From positions 496,001 through 560,000 of the forward strand of contig NZ_CABVHU010000002.1 in assembly GCF_902497855.1 (NCBI RefSeq): a DNA stretch of 64,000 bases, written 5' to 3'. The notes below the pieces were generated by a model. It made no database searches. It saw only the letters and a list, made by a program, of their open reading frames with translations, and had not been told where the DNA came from. This DNA is from Pseudomonas fluorescens. Lineage in GTDB: Bacteria > Pseudomonadota > Gammaproteobacteria > Pseudomonadales > Pseudomonadaceae. Below are positions 17,859 to 27,180 of this stretch, piece after piece (positions within the stretch are counted from its first letter, which is position 1; each line of letters starts with the position of its first letter). A program made the position numbers and the translations under genes.

Positions 17859-18386
17859 TTACCCCGCGTTGAACGGAGCATAGCCGCTGTCTGGTATGGG
17901 CTCGACGTGCACCCTGTCGTCCAGGCGAATGATTCCACTTTGTAACACCCGGGCGGTGATTCCGCCATGTCCCCGCACGGCCTGAAAGGTCCCGGGGCCG
18001 AGGTTGTCCTGCAGACGGGCACAGGGCTGGCACCAGCCGGTGGTTTCGAAAATCGCCTGGCCGATCCTGAAGCGTCGGCCTTTGAGGCTGAACAGATTGA
18101 TGCCGCTGACGACGATATTGCGCCGCAGGTCCTGAGGTAGCACCGGGTGGTCATCCGCGCGGCCCATCAGCGCACTGATCACCGCCAGATGTTCCCACTG
18201 AATCAGCGTTACCTGGCGCGCATTGCGTATGCCGGGACGAGCGCGGTCACCTGTCAAGCCTGCTTCGAGCCGTGCTTGCACAGCCTCGAGCTCGATCATT
18301 GGCGCATGACGCTCCGGCCGCACGCCGATCCAGCGAACGCGACCTTGTTGCGGCACTTCGGCAATCAATGCCTGCAATGGAGTCAC
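17859..18386 (-). CDS. MOSC domain protein
   Basis: 175 residues of the MOSC (molybdenum cofactor sulfurase C-terminal) superfamily, which binds cofactors or sulfur-transfer intermediates. Visible features are the N-terminal VRWIGVRPERHAPM, the NIVVSGINLFSLKGRRFRIG core and a conserved cysteine in GWCQPCARL. It overlaps the DUF1780 gene upstream by 4 nt. The substrate is unknown. Confidence 0.85.
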   Translation of the reverse strand: MTPLQALIAEVPQQGRVRWIGVRPERHAPMIELEAVQARLEAGLTGDRARPGIRNARQVTLIQWEHLAVISALMGRADDHPVLPQDLRRNIVVSGINLFSLKGRRFRIGQAIFETTGWCQPCARLQDNLGPGTFQAVRGHGGITARVLQSGIIRLDDRVHVEPIPDSGYAPFNAG

Positions 18387-19009
18387 AGGCTGATCCCGAC
18401 GTCGAACACAATACTGCGACCCAGGTTGCTGCGCAGGAAGTCCGGTGCGTCCGGGTGCGCGAACAGCACCCGTGCGAACGTCGGGCCGACCAGCGACAAC
18501 GAACGCCAGCCCTGGCGCAGGTATTCGGTAGGTGGCGGGAAATGACTGTTGAGGTCGAGCACTTCGCGCTTGAGGCTGGCGAAGGCAATGATGTCCAGCT
18601 CCCCCAGGTCCATGCCGCGTTCCTTGTAGTTATGCGCTTTTTTGCGCAAGGTCGGTGCCAGTCTCAACAAGAACTCATTGGCCGGGATGCGCCTGGGCTT
18701 GGCCTCGCGACGCACCAGCTGGCTCAGGGAAAACGCGCTGCGCCGTCGTTGCAGTTCATCGCGCCACTCGTCATTGAGGCGCCGGCCTTCGTCAAGGACG
18801 AAGAACACCTCGAAACTGGCGTCACGGAACAGCACATCCGGCGGCTCCCCGGCCGGTGCGAACTCGTCGGCGCGGTAGGGAATGTTCAGGCCCTGCAACA
18901 GGCGCTGGCACACCCAACGCTCACGCTCCCATTTGCGGGCATTGGAGAGAAACGCGTTGGCTTGCTCGGCCGCAATGGTCAGCAGGCGTAAGTAATCTGA
19001 ATCATCCAT
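18383..19009 (-). CDS. DUF1780 protein, possible nuclease fold
   Basis: 208 residues matching the DUF1780 family conserved beside the MOSC gene in Pseudomonas. The central segment GEPPDVLFRDASFEVFFVLDEGR resembles the PD...E-x arrangement of PD-(D/E)XK nucleases, but the expected lysine is not evident, so activity is doubtful. The ATG at 19009 starts MDDSDYLRLL; the frame extends further upstream but with non-family sequence. Stop and MOSC start overlap as ATGA. Confidence 0.8.
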   Translation of the reverse strand: MDDSDYLRLLTIAAEQANAFLSNARKWERERWVCQRLLQGLNIPYRADEFAPAGEPPDVLFRDASFEVFFVLDEGRRLNDEWRDELQRRRSAFSLSQLVRREAKPRRIPANEFLLRLAPTLRKKAHNYKERGMDLGELDIIAFASLKREVLDLNSHFPPPTEYLRQGWRSLSLVGPTFARVLFAHPDAPDFLRSNLGRSIVFDVGISL

Positions 19010-19133
19010 AGGCCCAAGCTTAGCGTTCAAATGCGATCGCAAAGAAGACAGTTTATCAAAGAAGCCCGGAAATCTGGCCGATCTGCAGTGCGTCGTCCTC
19101 GCAACACAGGCATCCCGCGCCCGGTCAGGGCAT

Positions 19134-19169
19134 TGCACAAAACGGATAGCGATCTGCGCAAAGCGGATA
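19134..19169 (+). promoter_or_regulatory. Tandem BenR/XylS-type operator of the benzoate-uptake genes
   Basis: Two direct repeats, TGCACAAAACGGATA (19134-19148) and TGCGCAAAGCGGATA (19155-19169), are separated by 6 nt. They share 13 of 15 positions and repeat every 21 bp, two helical turns. The TGCA-N6-GGATA form and spacing match the XylS/BenR (AraC family) sites known at Pm and ben promoters. The start of benK lies 90 nt downstream. Confidence 0.75.
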
Positions 19170-19259
19170 TTGCCGCGTGCCTGGCAGCTTTACCCTCGGC
19201 TTTACGGGACGTTAGCCGCGTTAACGACGCTCTTAAAACAACAACAAGAGATAGATGCC

Positions 19260-20627
19260 ATGCGCAAGATCGACGTACATGAGGTTATCGACAACGCACG
19301 ATTCAACCGTTTTCACTGGATGGTGCTGTTCTGGTGTGCCCTGATCATCATCTTCGATGGTTACGATCTGGTGATCTACGGCGTAGTGCTGCCGATGCTG
19401 ATGAAAGAGTGGGGGCTCAGTCCCTTGCAAGCGGGCGCGCTGGGCAGTTATGCGCTGTTCGGCATGATGTTCGGCGCGCTGTTCTTCGGGCCGCTGTCGG
19501 ACAGGATTGGTCGCAAGAAAGCCATCACGATCTGCGTGATGCTGTTCAGCGGTTTTACCGTGCTCAATGGATTTGCCCGCAACCCCACCGAGTTCGGTAT
19601 TTGCCGATTCATTGCCGGCCTGGGCATTGGCGGGGTGATGCCCAACGTCGTGGCGTTGATGAACGAGTACGCGCCAAAGAAAATCCGCAGCACGCTGGTG
19701 GCGATCATGTTCAGTGGCTACTCGGTGGGCGGCATGCTTTCGGCAGGGCTCGGTATTGTGCTGATCCCGAGTTTTGGCTGGCAATCGGTGTTCTACGTGG
19801 CGGTGCTGCCATTGCTGTTGTTGCCGCTGATCATGTACTTCCTGCCCGAGTCGGTGGGTTTCATGCTGCGCCAGGGGCGCAATGAAGAGGCGCGCACCAT
19901 CCTGCAGCGGATCGATCCGGCTTACGTCGCGCAAACCGGCGATCAACTGCACATGAGTGATGCGAAGGGTACTGGCACTCCGGTGCTGCAACTGTTCCGC
20001 GAAGGCCGAGCGCTGCGTACGCTGATGCTGTGGCTGGCGTTTTTCTGCTGCCTGCTGATGGTCTACGCCTTGAGTTCCTGGCTGCCGAAACTGATGGCCA
20101 ACGCCGGCTACAGCCTGGGCTCGAGTCTGTCGTTCCTGCTGGTACTCAACTTCGGTGCCATATTCGGCGCGGTGGGTGGGGGTGTACTGGGTGACAAACT
20201 CAACTTGCCGCGGGTGCTCGCGGTGTTTTTCGCCGGTGCCGCCGTATCGATCACCCTGCTGGGATTCAACAGCCCGATGCCGGTGCTGTACCTGCTGATC
20301 GCGATTGCCGGTGCTACCACTATCGGCTCGCAGATCCTGTTGTACGCCTGCGCTGCGCAGTTCTACTCCATGACCATTCGCTCCACCGGCCTGGGCTGGG
20401 CGTCGGGCATCGGGCGCAACGGCGCCATCGTCGGACCGCTGCTGGGCGGTGCCTTGCTCGGGATCAACCTGCCGCTGCAGCTGAACTTCATGGCCTTTGC
20501 CTTGCCCGGTGCCGTTGCCGCGATAGCCATGACCGTGTTCGCCATCAGCAGCCGGCGCAGTGCCCGGCAAAAGTTACCTGTCTCCCAGCAAAAATCGTCT
20601 GACGGGGCTGTTGGCGAGGTTTCATGA
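19260..20627 (+). CDS. benK: Benzoate:H+ symporter BenK (MFS, AAHS family)
   Basis: 455-residue 12-helix permease of the aromatic acid:H+ symporter family, importing benzoate across the inner membrane. Helix 1 carries the DGYD motif needed in this family, loop 2-3 has GPLSDRIGRKKA, and helices 4-6 have RFIAGLGIGGVMPN. The ATG at 19260 follows a purine-rich CAAGAG. A frame extension to 19170 is unlikely because it would run into the operator region. It overlaps benE by 4 nt. Confidence 0.88.
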   Translation: MRKIDVHEVIDNARFNRFHWMVLFWCALIIIFDGYDLVIYGVVLPMLMKEWGLSPLQAGALGSYALFGMMFGALFFGPLSDRIGRKKAITICVMLFSGFTVLNGFARNPTEFGICRFIAGLGIGGVMPNVVALMNEYAPKKIRSTLVAIMFSGYSVGGMLSAGLGIVLIPSFGWQSVFYVAVLPLLLLPLIMYFLPESVGFMLRQGRNEEARTILQRIDPAYVAQTGDQLHMSDAKGTGTPVLQLFREGRALRTLMLWLAFFCCLLMVYALSSWLPKLMANAGYSLGSSLSFLLVLNFGAIFGAVGGGVLGDKLNLPRVLAVFFAGAAVSITLLGFNSPMPVLYLLIAIAGATTIGSQILLYACAAQFYSMTIRSTGLGWASGIGRNGAIVGPLLGGALLGINLPLQLNFMAFALPGAVAAIAMTVFAISSRRSARQKLPVSQQKSSDGAVGEVS

Positions 20628-21844
20628 AAACGTTATTCCAGGACTTTTCCCTGTCGGCGGCAGTCGCCGGATTTATCGCGACGGTGATTTCATACGCCGG
20701 CCCGTTGGTGATCATCTTCCAGGCGGCCGAGACCGCGCACCTCTCGCGAGAAGTGTTGTCGTCCTGGGTCTGGGCGATCTCCATCGGCAGCGCCGTGCTC
20801 GGCATCGGCCTGAGCCTGCGTTATCGCGTACCGGTGATCATCGCGTGGTCGGCGCCGGGTTCGGCGTTGCTGGTGGCGCTGTTGCCCGGGATCTCCATGC
20901 CGGAGGCGGTGGGGGCTTACCTGGTCAGCAGCCTGATTATCTTTCTGGTCGGGGTGTCCGGGGCATTTGACCGGATCATTGGCAAACTGCCCGCGGCCAT
21001 TGCGGCAGCGATGCTGGCGGGGATTCTGTTCAGCTTCGGCACCGGGTTGTTCGTCTCTTTGCAGGGCAAGCCGTTGCTGGTGCTGGCGATGTTTGCCACC
21101 TACCTGGTCTGCAAGCGGGTGATGCCGCGCTATGCGGTGCTGATGGTGCTGCTGGTGGGGTGTTCGCTCGCCTTTGTCGGCGGTGATCTGCGCCCTGACG
21201 CGCTGTTGATCGGTTTTGCCACGCCGGTGTGGATCACCCCGACGTTCAGCCTGAGCGCGACCCTGAACATTGCCTTGCCGTTGGTGATGGTGGCGCTGAC
21301 CGGCCAGTTTGTTCCCGGCATGGCAGTGCTGCGAGCCAGCGGCTACTCGACGCCGGCCGGCCCGATCATCGCCAGCAGTGCGTTGGGCACGGCGCTTTTG
21401 GCACCGTTCGGTTGTCACGGGCTGAATCTGGCGGCGATCACCGCGGCCATATGCACCGGCCGCGAGGCCCATGAAAACCCCGGCAAGCGCTATGTGGCCG
21501 GGGTCGTGGGTGGCCTGTGTTACCTGGTGTTGGGGATCTTCGGTGCCACCCTGGTTTCACTGTTTTCGGCATTCCCCAGGGAACTGATCGCGGCCCTGGC
21601 CGGGCTGGCGCTGTTCGCCGCCATTGCCGGAGCGTTGGCCGGCGCCATGGCCGTGCCCAAGGATCGCGAAGCGGCGCTGGTGACCTTTCTCACCACCGCG
21701 TCGGGTATGTCGTTGTTGGGGTTATCCGCTGCATTTTGGGGGCTGATTTTCGGCATGGTCACCCACCTGCTGTTAAACGCCCGTCGTCCTGTTCCTCGCA
21801 GCGAAACCGCTGCAGCTGAAGCACTTCAACCTGCCGATCAATAA
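20624..21844 (+). CDS. benE: Benzoate/H+ symporter BenE
   Basis: 406-residue inner-membrane protein of the BenE family with about 12 hydrophobic segments. The motifs [18 protein letters not shown] and [20 protein letters not shown] are characteristic. The start overlaps the benK stop (ATGA), indicating coupled translation. Two different benzoate carriers in one unit is the normal Pseudomonas arrangement. Confidence 0.92.
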   Translation: MKTLFQDFSLSAAVAGFIATVISYAGPLVIIFQAAETAHLSREVLSSWVWAISIGSAVLGIGLSLRYRVPVIIAWSAPGSALLVALLPGISMPEAVGAYLVSSLIIFLVGVSGAFDRIIGKLPAAIAAAMLAGILFSFGTGLFVSLQGKPLLVLAMFATYLVCKRVMPRYAVLMVLLVGCSLAFVGGDLRPDALLIGFATPVWITPTFSLSATLNIALPLVMVALTGQFVPGMAVLRASGYSTPAGPIIASSALGTALLAPFGCHGLNLAAITAAICTGREAHENPGKRYVAGVVGGLCYLVLGIFGATLVSLFSAFPRELIAALAGLALFAAIAGALAGAMAVPKDREAALVTFLTTASGMSLLGLSAAFWGLIFGMVTHLLLNARRPVPRSETAAAEALQPADQ

Positions 21845-21861
21845 AAACAAGAGAAAAAACG

Positions 21862-23130
21862 ATGAAACAGATTCTCCCAACAACCGGTTCCGTGTTGTCC
21901 ATGGCTGTTGTCTCGAGTTTGTCCGCCGGTGCAATGGCCGCCGAAGGCGGCTTCATCGAAGACACCACGGCGACCTTGCAAGCGCGCAATTACTATTTCA
22001 GCCGGGACTTTTCCGACATCGTCGGCGCCAACCGGCAATCGAAGGCCGAAGAGTGGGCGCAGGGCTTCATCCTCAACGTCAAGTCCGGTTACACCCAGGG
22101 CCCGGTCGGTTTTGGTGTGGATGTCATCGGCTTGCTCGGTCTCAAACTCGACAGCAGCCCGGACCGGGTCAATACCGGTTTGCTGCCGGTGCAGGATGAC
22201 GGACGTGCGGCGAATGATTACAGCCGTCTGGAAGGGGCACTGAAGGTGCGCTATTCCAAAACCGAGTTGAAGGTGGGAGAACTGCAACCGAACGTGCCGG
22301 TGCTGGCCTTCAGTGATATCCGGTTGCTGCCGCCCAGCTATCAGGGCGCAAGTATCAGCTCGAACGAGATCAATGGCCTGACCTTGCAAGGTGGCCACTT
22401 GAAGTCCACCAGCCTGCGCAACGAGGCCGGCGACGAGAAGATGCAAGCCATGCTCGGTCATGTGCCGCAGCGCCAGGTCAGCAGTGATGGCTTCAACTTC
22501 GCCGGCGCCGACTACGCCTTCAACGACAAGCGCAGCTCGGTCAGCGCCTGGTTCGGCCAACTGGAAGATATCTACAACCAGCGCTTTATCGGCCTCAAGC
22601 ACAGCCAGCCGCTGGGCAACTGGACCCTGGGCGCCAACCTCGGTTATTACGATTCGCGCGAAGACGGCAAAAAGCTGCTGGGCAATATCGACAACCAGGC
22701 GTTCTTCTCCCTGCTGTCGGCCAAGCGCGGCGGCCACACGTTTTATCTGGGTTACCAGGGCATGTTCGGCGACAGCGCCTTCCCGCGGGTCTTTGCCAAC
22801 ATCTCACCCTTGGGCAATGAAGTGCCGACCTACGAATTTGCCTACACCGATGAGCGCTCCTGGCAGGCGCGTTACGACTACGATTTCGCGGCCCTCGGCG
22901 TGCCCGGGCTGACCAGCACTGTGCGCTACATCACCGGCAACAATGTCGACACCGGCCTGGGGTTTGAAGGCAAGGATCGCGAACGTGATCTCGATCTGGG
23001 CTATGTGCTGCAGAGCGGCAGCCTCAAGGGCCTCGGTATCCGCGTGCGCAATGTGATGGCGCGATCCAACTACCGCAGTGACATCGATGAGAACCGTTTG
23101 ATCCTCAGCTATACGTGGACGTTGCTATGA
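21862..23130 (+). CDS. benF: OprD-family outer-membrane porin, BenF-like
   Basis: 422-residue 18-strand porin with a Sec signal ending in AMA/AEGGF. The mature start [22 protein letters not shown] and the C-terminal ...[10 protein letters not shown] (alternating strand) are typical of the OprD/OpdK group of aromatic-acid channels. It lies 17 nt after benE, completing outer- and inner-membrane uptake. Assignment to BenF rests on context; other Opd substrates are possible. Confidence 0.85.
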   Translation: MKQILPTTGSVLSMAVVSSLSAGAMAAEGGFIEDTTATLQARNYYFSRDFSDIVGANRQSKAEEWAQGFILNVKSGYTQGPVGFGVDVIGLLGLKLDSSPDRVNTGLLPVQDDGRAANDYSRLEGALKVRYSKTELKVGELQPNVPVLAFSDIRLLPPSYQGASISSNEINGLTLQGGHLKSTSLRNEAGDEKMQAMLGHVPQRQVSSDGFNFAGADYAFNDKRSSVSAWFGQLEDIYNQRFIGLKHSQPLGNWTLGANLGYYDSREDGKKLLGNIDNQAFFSLLSAKRGGHTFYLGYQGMFGDSAFPRVFANISPLGNEVPTYEFAYTDERSWQARYDYDFAALGVPGLTSTVRYITGNNVDTGLGFEGKDRERDLDLGYVLQSGSLKGLGIRVRNVMARSNYRSDIDENRLILSYTWTLL

Positions 23131-23138
23131 AGCGGCGA

Positions 23139-23381
23139 TCACAGATTGCTCATGCAGTTGCCCATCACTTGGTATGTCACGCGATGGGTCTGGCCCTGAT
23201 GATCGATGTAGACCATAGTCGCCGGCACGACATCGCAGGCGGTTGCGGTGTCGGACACTGAAATCACTTCGGCAATGTCCAGTGGCTGCGCCGGGTTATA
23301 TGGGGTGGCGGCTGGCTCGTTGCCGGCGGCCATGGCCGAGGTGGCGACAAGGGTCAGAAACAGGCTGATCAGGGTTTTCAT
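23139..23381 (-). CDS. DUF2790 periplasmic protein
   Basis: 80 residues with a signal peptide (MKTLISLFLTLVATSAMA/A). The mature part matches DUF2790: YNPAQPLDIAEVIS, then CDVVPATMVYIDHQGQTHRV and a last cysteine near the end. The two cysteines may pair. It converges on benF with 8 nt between stops and no visible terminator. Function unknown. Confidence 0.85.
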   Translation of the reverse strand: MKTLISLFLTLVATSAMAAGNEPAATPYNPAQPLDIAEVISVSDTATACDVVPATMVYIDHQGQTHRVTYQVMGNCMSNL

Positions 23382-23502
23382 TTTTCCGTGCTCCGTGTTG
23401 AATCCGATACCTGAATTCTAGTCTTTGCCCTCGCCTGATAAAGAGGCCGGCGCTTGATGCAGCCTTACAGGAAACGTAACAATCTTCGCCCTTGGAGGGC
23501 CC

Positions 23503-24435
23503 ATGGATCTGCTCAATAACTTGCGGGTGTTCGTCCGCGTGGTGGATTGCGCAAGTTTTACCGCTGCCGCCGATGCGCTGGACCTGTCGACCGCGCAAGT
23601 ATCGCGTCTGGTGGCCGATCTGGAGCAGCACGTGCAGGCGCGCTTGCTGCAACGCACCACGCGGCGGTTGAGCCTGACCGAGGCCGGAGAACGCTTCCTG
23701 CTGCGCAGTCGGCAAATACTCGAAGAAATGGAGGAGGCTACGGCAGAGGCGCGCGGCGCTCATCTCAAACCGAGCGGACGGCTGCGGGTGCACAGCATGA
23801 ATGGCCTGGGCGTGTTGATCACGCCATTGATCGCCCGTTACAGCGAGCTTTACCCCGATGTGGTGTTCGAACTGACCCTGTCGCAGCGCAATCCCGATCC
23901 GCTGGAGGAAGGGCACGATGTGGTGATTTCGATCGCCCATGAACTGGCCGATTCGCAATTGGTCGCCCAGTCCATCGGACAGATCTACAGCGTGCCATGC
24001 GCCTCCCCGGCGTACCTGCAACGGCGTGGCGTGCCCCATACTCCGCTGGCGCTGAATGAGCATCAGTGCCTGCGCATGCTCGACCCGTTGTACGGCGATG
24101 AATGGGTCTTCCAGGACGAGCATGGCGAACAGGCGGTCACTCCGGCGAAGACCTTCCAGTGCAACGTCGCCGAATCGATGGTCAAGGCATCCGAGGCCGG
24201 CATGGGGATCAGCCTGATTCCGTTCTATATCGCATCGCGCCCTTTTAGCGATGGCACCTTGTTGCGTTTGCTGCCGGCCTGGCGCCCACGTCAACGCACG
24301 GTGTATGCGCTGTACCCGTCACGGCGTTTTCTCGATGCCAAGGTCCGGACCTGGGTGGACTTTCTCAAGGCCGAATTACCCAGACTGTTTGCCGAGCACG
24401 AGGCGGTGATGGACGACCCCCGGCATTGGGCCTGA
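23503..24435 (+). CDS. LysR-family transcriptional regulator
   Basis: 310 residues. The N-terminal winged helix-turn-helix (NLRVFVRVVDCASFTAAADAL...AQVSRLVADLE) is followed by a LysR substrate-binding domain of the CrgA-like type (SGRLRVHSMNGLGVLITPLI). It diverges from the DUF2790 gene across 121 nt, which could hold an operator. The ligand cannot be read from sequence; despite proximity it is not the expected benzoate regulator, which is AraC-type. Confidence 0.88.
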   Translation: MDLLNNLRVFVRVVDCASFTAAADALDLSTAQVSRLVADLEQHVQARLLQRTTRRLSLTEAGERFLLRSRQILEEMEEATAEARGAHLKPSGRLRVHSMNGLGVLITPLIARYSELYPDVVFELTLSQRNPDPLEEGHDVVISIAHELADSQLVAQSIGQIYSVPCASPAYLQRRGVPHTPLALNEHQCLRMLDPLYGDEWVFQDEHGEQAVTPAKTFQCNVAESMVKASEAGMGISLIPFYIASRPFSDGTLLRLLPAWRPRQRTVYALYPSRRFLDAKVRTWVDFLKAELPRLFAEHEAVMDDPRHWA

Positions 24436-24511
24436 ATTCGAAGGGCGCGCGAAGGGCGGTGTAGACTGAGGGCCTGTTCTCTTCCGGCAAGACAAGGGAG
24501 TGTGCCCAGCC

Positions 24512-25201
24512 ATGATCGGCGCCGAGTTGCTGTCACCTGAATCCCTCACAGTGGGGTGGTTGATCTATGTGCCAGTGCTGATCTGGGCCGTAGCGCGAGC
24601 GCCGTGGGTCGAGCTGTTCACTGACCGCCGCCGCCAGCATCTGCTGTTCGGCACGGTGTTCGCGCTGTTCATGTTGTGGCTGGTGCGACGGGATTTCGAT
24701 ACCGGCGTCTCCTACCACTTCATCGGCATGACCGCCGTGACCCTGTTGCTCGACTGGCCGTTGGCGCTTGTCGGCGGGCTAGTCGCGCAAGCGGGGCTGG
24801 TGCTGCTTGGCCGCCAGGATCTGGCGGCGATGGGGGTCAATGGTGCGCTGCTGATACTGCTGCCGGTGCTGGTCACCGAGTGCTGCGCGATCCTGGTGGA
24901 GCGAGCGCAGCCGCGAAATCCCTTTGTGTATATCTTCGTTTCCGGTTTTTTTGCGGCGGCGCTCTCGGCGTTGCTGTGTTTGCTGCTGGCGCTGTGGTTG
25001 CTGTGGTTCGACGAACGTTTCGCCATGCCCTACTGGCTGGAAGACTTTGTCGGTTACCTGTGGCTGATTATTTTTCCGGAAGCCTTTATCAACGGCATGG
25101 TGGTCAGCGCGCTGGTGGTGTTCTGTCCCGAGTGGCTGGAAACGTTCAACCGCACGCGCTACCTTTCGGCGCCGTGGAAAGACGACGATCCCAAATCTTG
25201 A
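24512..25201 (+). CDS. CbiM-like energy-coupling factor ABC transporter permease
   Basis: About 229 residues with six or more hydrophobic helices (YVPVLIWAVA, LLFGTVFALFMLWLV, YHFIGMTAVTLLLDWPLALVGGLVA). It matches the PF01891 CbiM-like family, but lacks the N-terminal Met-His-Ile metal-binding motif of true cobalt/nickel CbiM. No ABC ATPase gene is adjacent. A GTG at 24500 directly behind AAGGGA is an alternative start with a better-spaced ribosome site. Metal transport is therefore uncertain. Confidence 0.75.
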   Translation: MIGAELLSPESLTVGWLIYVPVLIWAVARAPWVELFTDRRRQHLLFGTVFALFMLWLVRRDFDTGVSYHFIGMTAVTLLLDWPLALVGGLVAQAGLVLLGRQDLAAMGVNGALLILLPVLVTECCAILVERAQPRNPFVYIFVSGFFAAALSALLCLLLALWLLWFDERFAMPYWLEDFVGYLWLIIFPEAFINGMVVSALVVFCPEWLETFNRTRYLSAPWKDDDPKS

Positions 25202-25264
25202 TCCACATCAAATCCAAAAATCGTTGACGAATCCATGCTTCGGAAAACCTTCAGGAGCATCGAA

Positions 25265-25480
25265 ATGAGTGTCTACGAATGGGCAAGGCAGGAGTTACGC
25301 CAGAGTGTGAACGCGGCGCAAGAGGTGGGGTTTGATCCGGGGCTGAGCCTGCGCGCCTTGCTCAGTGCGGTGGTGCAGCAAAGCAAGGCGGTGCGCAGTG
25401 TCGAGGATCTGGCGGATGAGCTGCAGTTTCTCGCCGAAAACCTCGATGAGGATCGCGATTACGGCTTCATGCGTCCCTGA
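25265..25480 (+). CDS. Small conserved acidic protein of unknown function
   Basis: 71 residues, helical and acidic at the end (VEDLADELQFLAENLDEDRD). AGGAG precedes the ATG at 25265. It is found near yacG in Pseudomonas and converges on it here with 9 nt between stops. No function is assigned. Confidence 0.75.
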   Translation: MSVYEWARQELRQSVNAAQEVGFDPGLSLRALLSAVVQQSKAVRSVEDLADELQFLAENLDEDRDYGFMRP

Positions 25481-25489
25481 TGCCCGGGA

Positions 25490-25690
25490 TCAGTGACGCG
25501 GTTCGAAATCTTCGCTGAACATTTCGTCTTCGGCATCCGGGCTCACCGGAATCTTGTGTTCTTCCGACGCCCAGGCGCCCAGGTCGATCAGTTTGCACCG
25601 GTCCGAGCAGAATGGCCGGAATTTGCTTTCGGGGCTCCACTCGACAGGTGCGCCGCAGGTTGGGCAATCGACGGTTGGGGTTTGGCTCAT
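25490..25690 (-). CDS. yacG: DNA gyrase inhibitor YacG
   Basis: 66 residues with a four-cysteine zinc site (CPTCGAP and [13 protein letters not shown]), diagnostic of YacG, which binds GyrB in E. coli. It overlaps coaE by 4 nt and is the last gene of the pilB-pilC-pilD-coaE-yacG series. Confidence 0.94.
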   Translation of the reverse strand: MSQTPTVDCPTCGAPVEWSPESKFRPFCSDRCKLIDLGAWASEEHKIPVSPDAEDEMFSEDFEPRH

Positions 25691-26310
25691 GACTGGCCTC
25701 CACGCAATGTAAGGTAAAAGTGATGCAGGCGTTCGACCTCGCTGTGCAGCCAGGCGAGGTCGCGGTCGTTGACCACCACATCGTCGGCATGGCTCAGGCG
25801 ATCCTGGCGGCTGGACTGGGCCTTGAGGATTGCCTGGACCTGTTGTTCGCTGGTCTGGTCGCGCTGCAGGGTGCGTTCGATCTGTAGCTGTTCGGGCGCA
25901 TCGATCACCAGCACCCGTTGGGTCATGGCGTACTGACCCGACTCGATCAGCAACGGCGAAACCAGAATCGCGTAAGGCGATTGTGCCTTGGCCAGATGAT
26001 CGGCGATTTCTTCGGCGATCAGCGGATGCAGCAGTGCTTCGAGCCAGCGGCGTTCATCCGGCACTTCGAAGATCAGCTTGCGCAACGCCGCGCGATCCAG
26101 TTGCCCGTCGGCTTGCAGCACGCCGGGGCCGAAGTGTTCGGCGATCTCCGCCAGGGCCGGGCGCCCCGGTTCCACCACCCAGCGCGCCGCATGGTCGGCG
26201 TCCACCAGGTGCACGCCCAGATCGATGAAGTGTTGGGCCGCCGCGCTTTTGCCGCTGCCGATGCCGCCGGTCAGGCCGAGAATCCAGGGTTTTTCCACAA
26301 GGGTATTCAT
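25687..26310 (-). CDS. coaE: Dephospho-CoA kinase CoaE
   Basis: 207-residue P-loop kinase for the last step of CoA synthesis. Walker [15 protein letters not shown] lies near residue 11, followed by VDADHAAR and the HPLI motif. The ATG at 26310 overlaps the pilD stop (ATGA). The pilD-coaE-yacG order is conserved in gammaproteobacteria. Confidence 0.95.
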   Translation of the reverse strand: MNTLVEKPWILGLTGGIGSGKSAAAQHFIDLGVHLVDADHAARWVVEPGRPALAEIAEHFGPGVLQADGQLDRAALRKLIFEVPDERRWLEALLHPLIAEEIADHLAKAQSPYAILVSPLLIESGQYAMTQRVLVIDAPEQLQIERTLQRDQTSEQQVQAILKAQSSRQDRLSHADDVVVNDRDLAWLHSEVERLHHFYLTLRGGQS

Positions 26311-27179
26311 TTCAAACCGACAAACTGCCAATAGAAGTCGGTTATTTGACCACCCCAGAGCAAGGCAATCCAGCCGGCAATCGCCAGATAGGGACCGAAA
26401 GGGATCGGCGTCGAGGTTTTCGCGTTGCGCATGCGCAGCAAGATCACGCCGATAACGGCGCCCACCAGGGATGACAACAAGATAGTCAGTGGCAGGATCT
26501 GCCAGCCGCCCCAGGCGCCGAGCAGCGCCAACAACTTGAAATCACCGTGGCCGATGCCGTCCTTGCCGGTGATCAGTTTGAATATCCAGAACACCGACCA
26601 CAGCGCCGTATAGCCGGCTATCGCGCCCCACAACGCCTCCTGCAACGGCACGAACAGGCCGAAACTGTTGACGATCAGTCCGAGCCACATCAGCGGTAGT
26701 ACCAGCACATCCGGCAGCAGCTGGTGCTCGGCGTCGATCAGGCTCATGGCCAACAGGCCCCAGGTCAGGACGAGCACCATGCACGCAGGCCAACCGAACC
26801 CGAAGTGCCAGGCGATGAACGCCGACAGCAGGCCGCAGGCCAGTTCGGTCAACGGGTAGCGTTTGCTGATCGGCGTCTTGCAGCTTGAACATCGCCCTCG
26901 CAGCAACGCAAAACTGAGCACCGGAATGTTTTCCCAGGCCCGAATCCGGTGGCTACAGTGCGGGCACTGAGAGTGGGGCAGCAGCAGGTTATAGACCGGC
27001 TGGGGCGTTTCCTCAGGCAAACCCAGAATCTCATGGGCCTGCCCTCGCCACTCACGCTCGAGCATTTTGGGCAGGCGCCAGATCACGACATTGAGGAAGC
27101 TGCCGACCAGCAGGCCGACCACGGCTGCAATGACGACAAAGGCCAGCGGATACACAGTCAGAATGTCGTTCAGGGGCAT
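26307..27179 (-). CDS. pilD: Prepilin peptidase / N-methyltransferase PilD
   Basis: 290-residue inner-membrane aspartic protease that cleaves and methylates prepilins and type II secretion pseudopilins. It has the N-terminal cytoplasmic domain with two zinc CxxC pairs (CPHC, CSSC) and catalytic aspartates in [12 protein letters not shown] and GHGDFKLLA, among about eight helices. The ATG at 27179 starts MPLNDIL, a normal N-terminus. It begins 1 nt after the pilC stop. Confidence 0.95.
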   Translation of the reverse strand: MPLNDILTVYPLAFVVIAAVVGLLVGSFLNVVIWRLPKMLEREWRGQAHEILGLPEETPQPVYNLLLPHSQCPHCSHRIRAWENIPVLSFALLRGRCSSCKTPISKRYPLTELACGLLSAFIAWHFGFGWPACMVLVLTWGLLAMSLIDAEHQLLPDVLVLPLMWLGLIVNSFGLFVPLQEALWGAIAGYTALWSVFWIFKLITGKDGIGHGDFKLLALLGAWGGWQILPLTILLSSLVGAVIGVILLRMRNAKTSTPIPFGPYLAIAGWIALLWGGQITDFYWQFVGLK

Positions 27180-27180
27180 G

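Noticed and set aside
24436..24511. Cobalamin riboswitch before the CbiM-like gene
   Set aside because: Only 76 nt are available, with no B12-box-like sequence.
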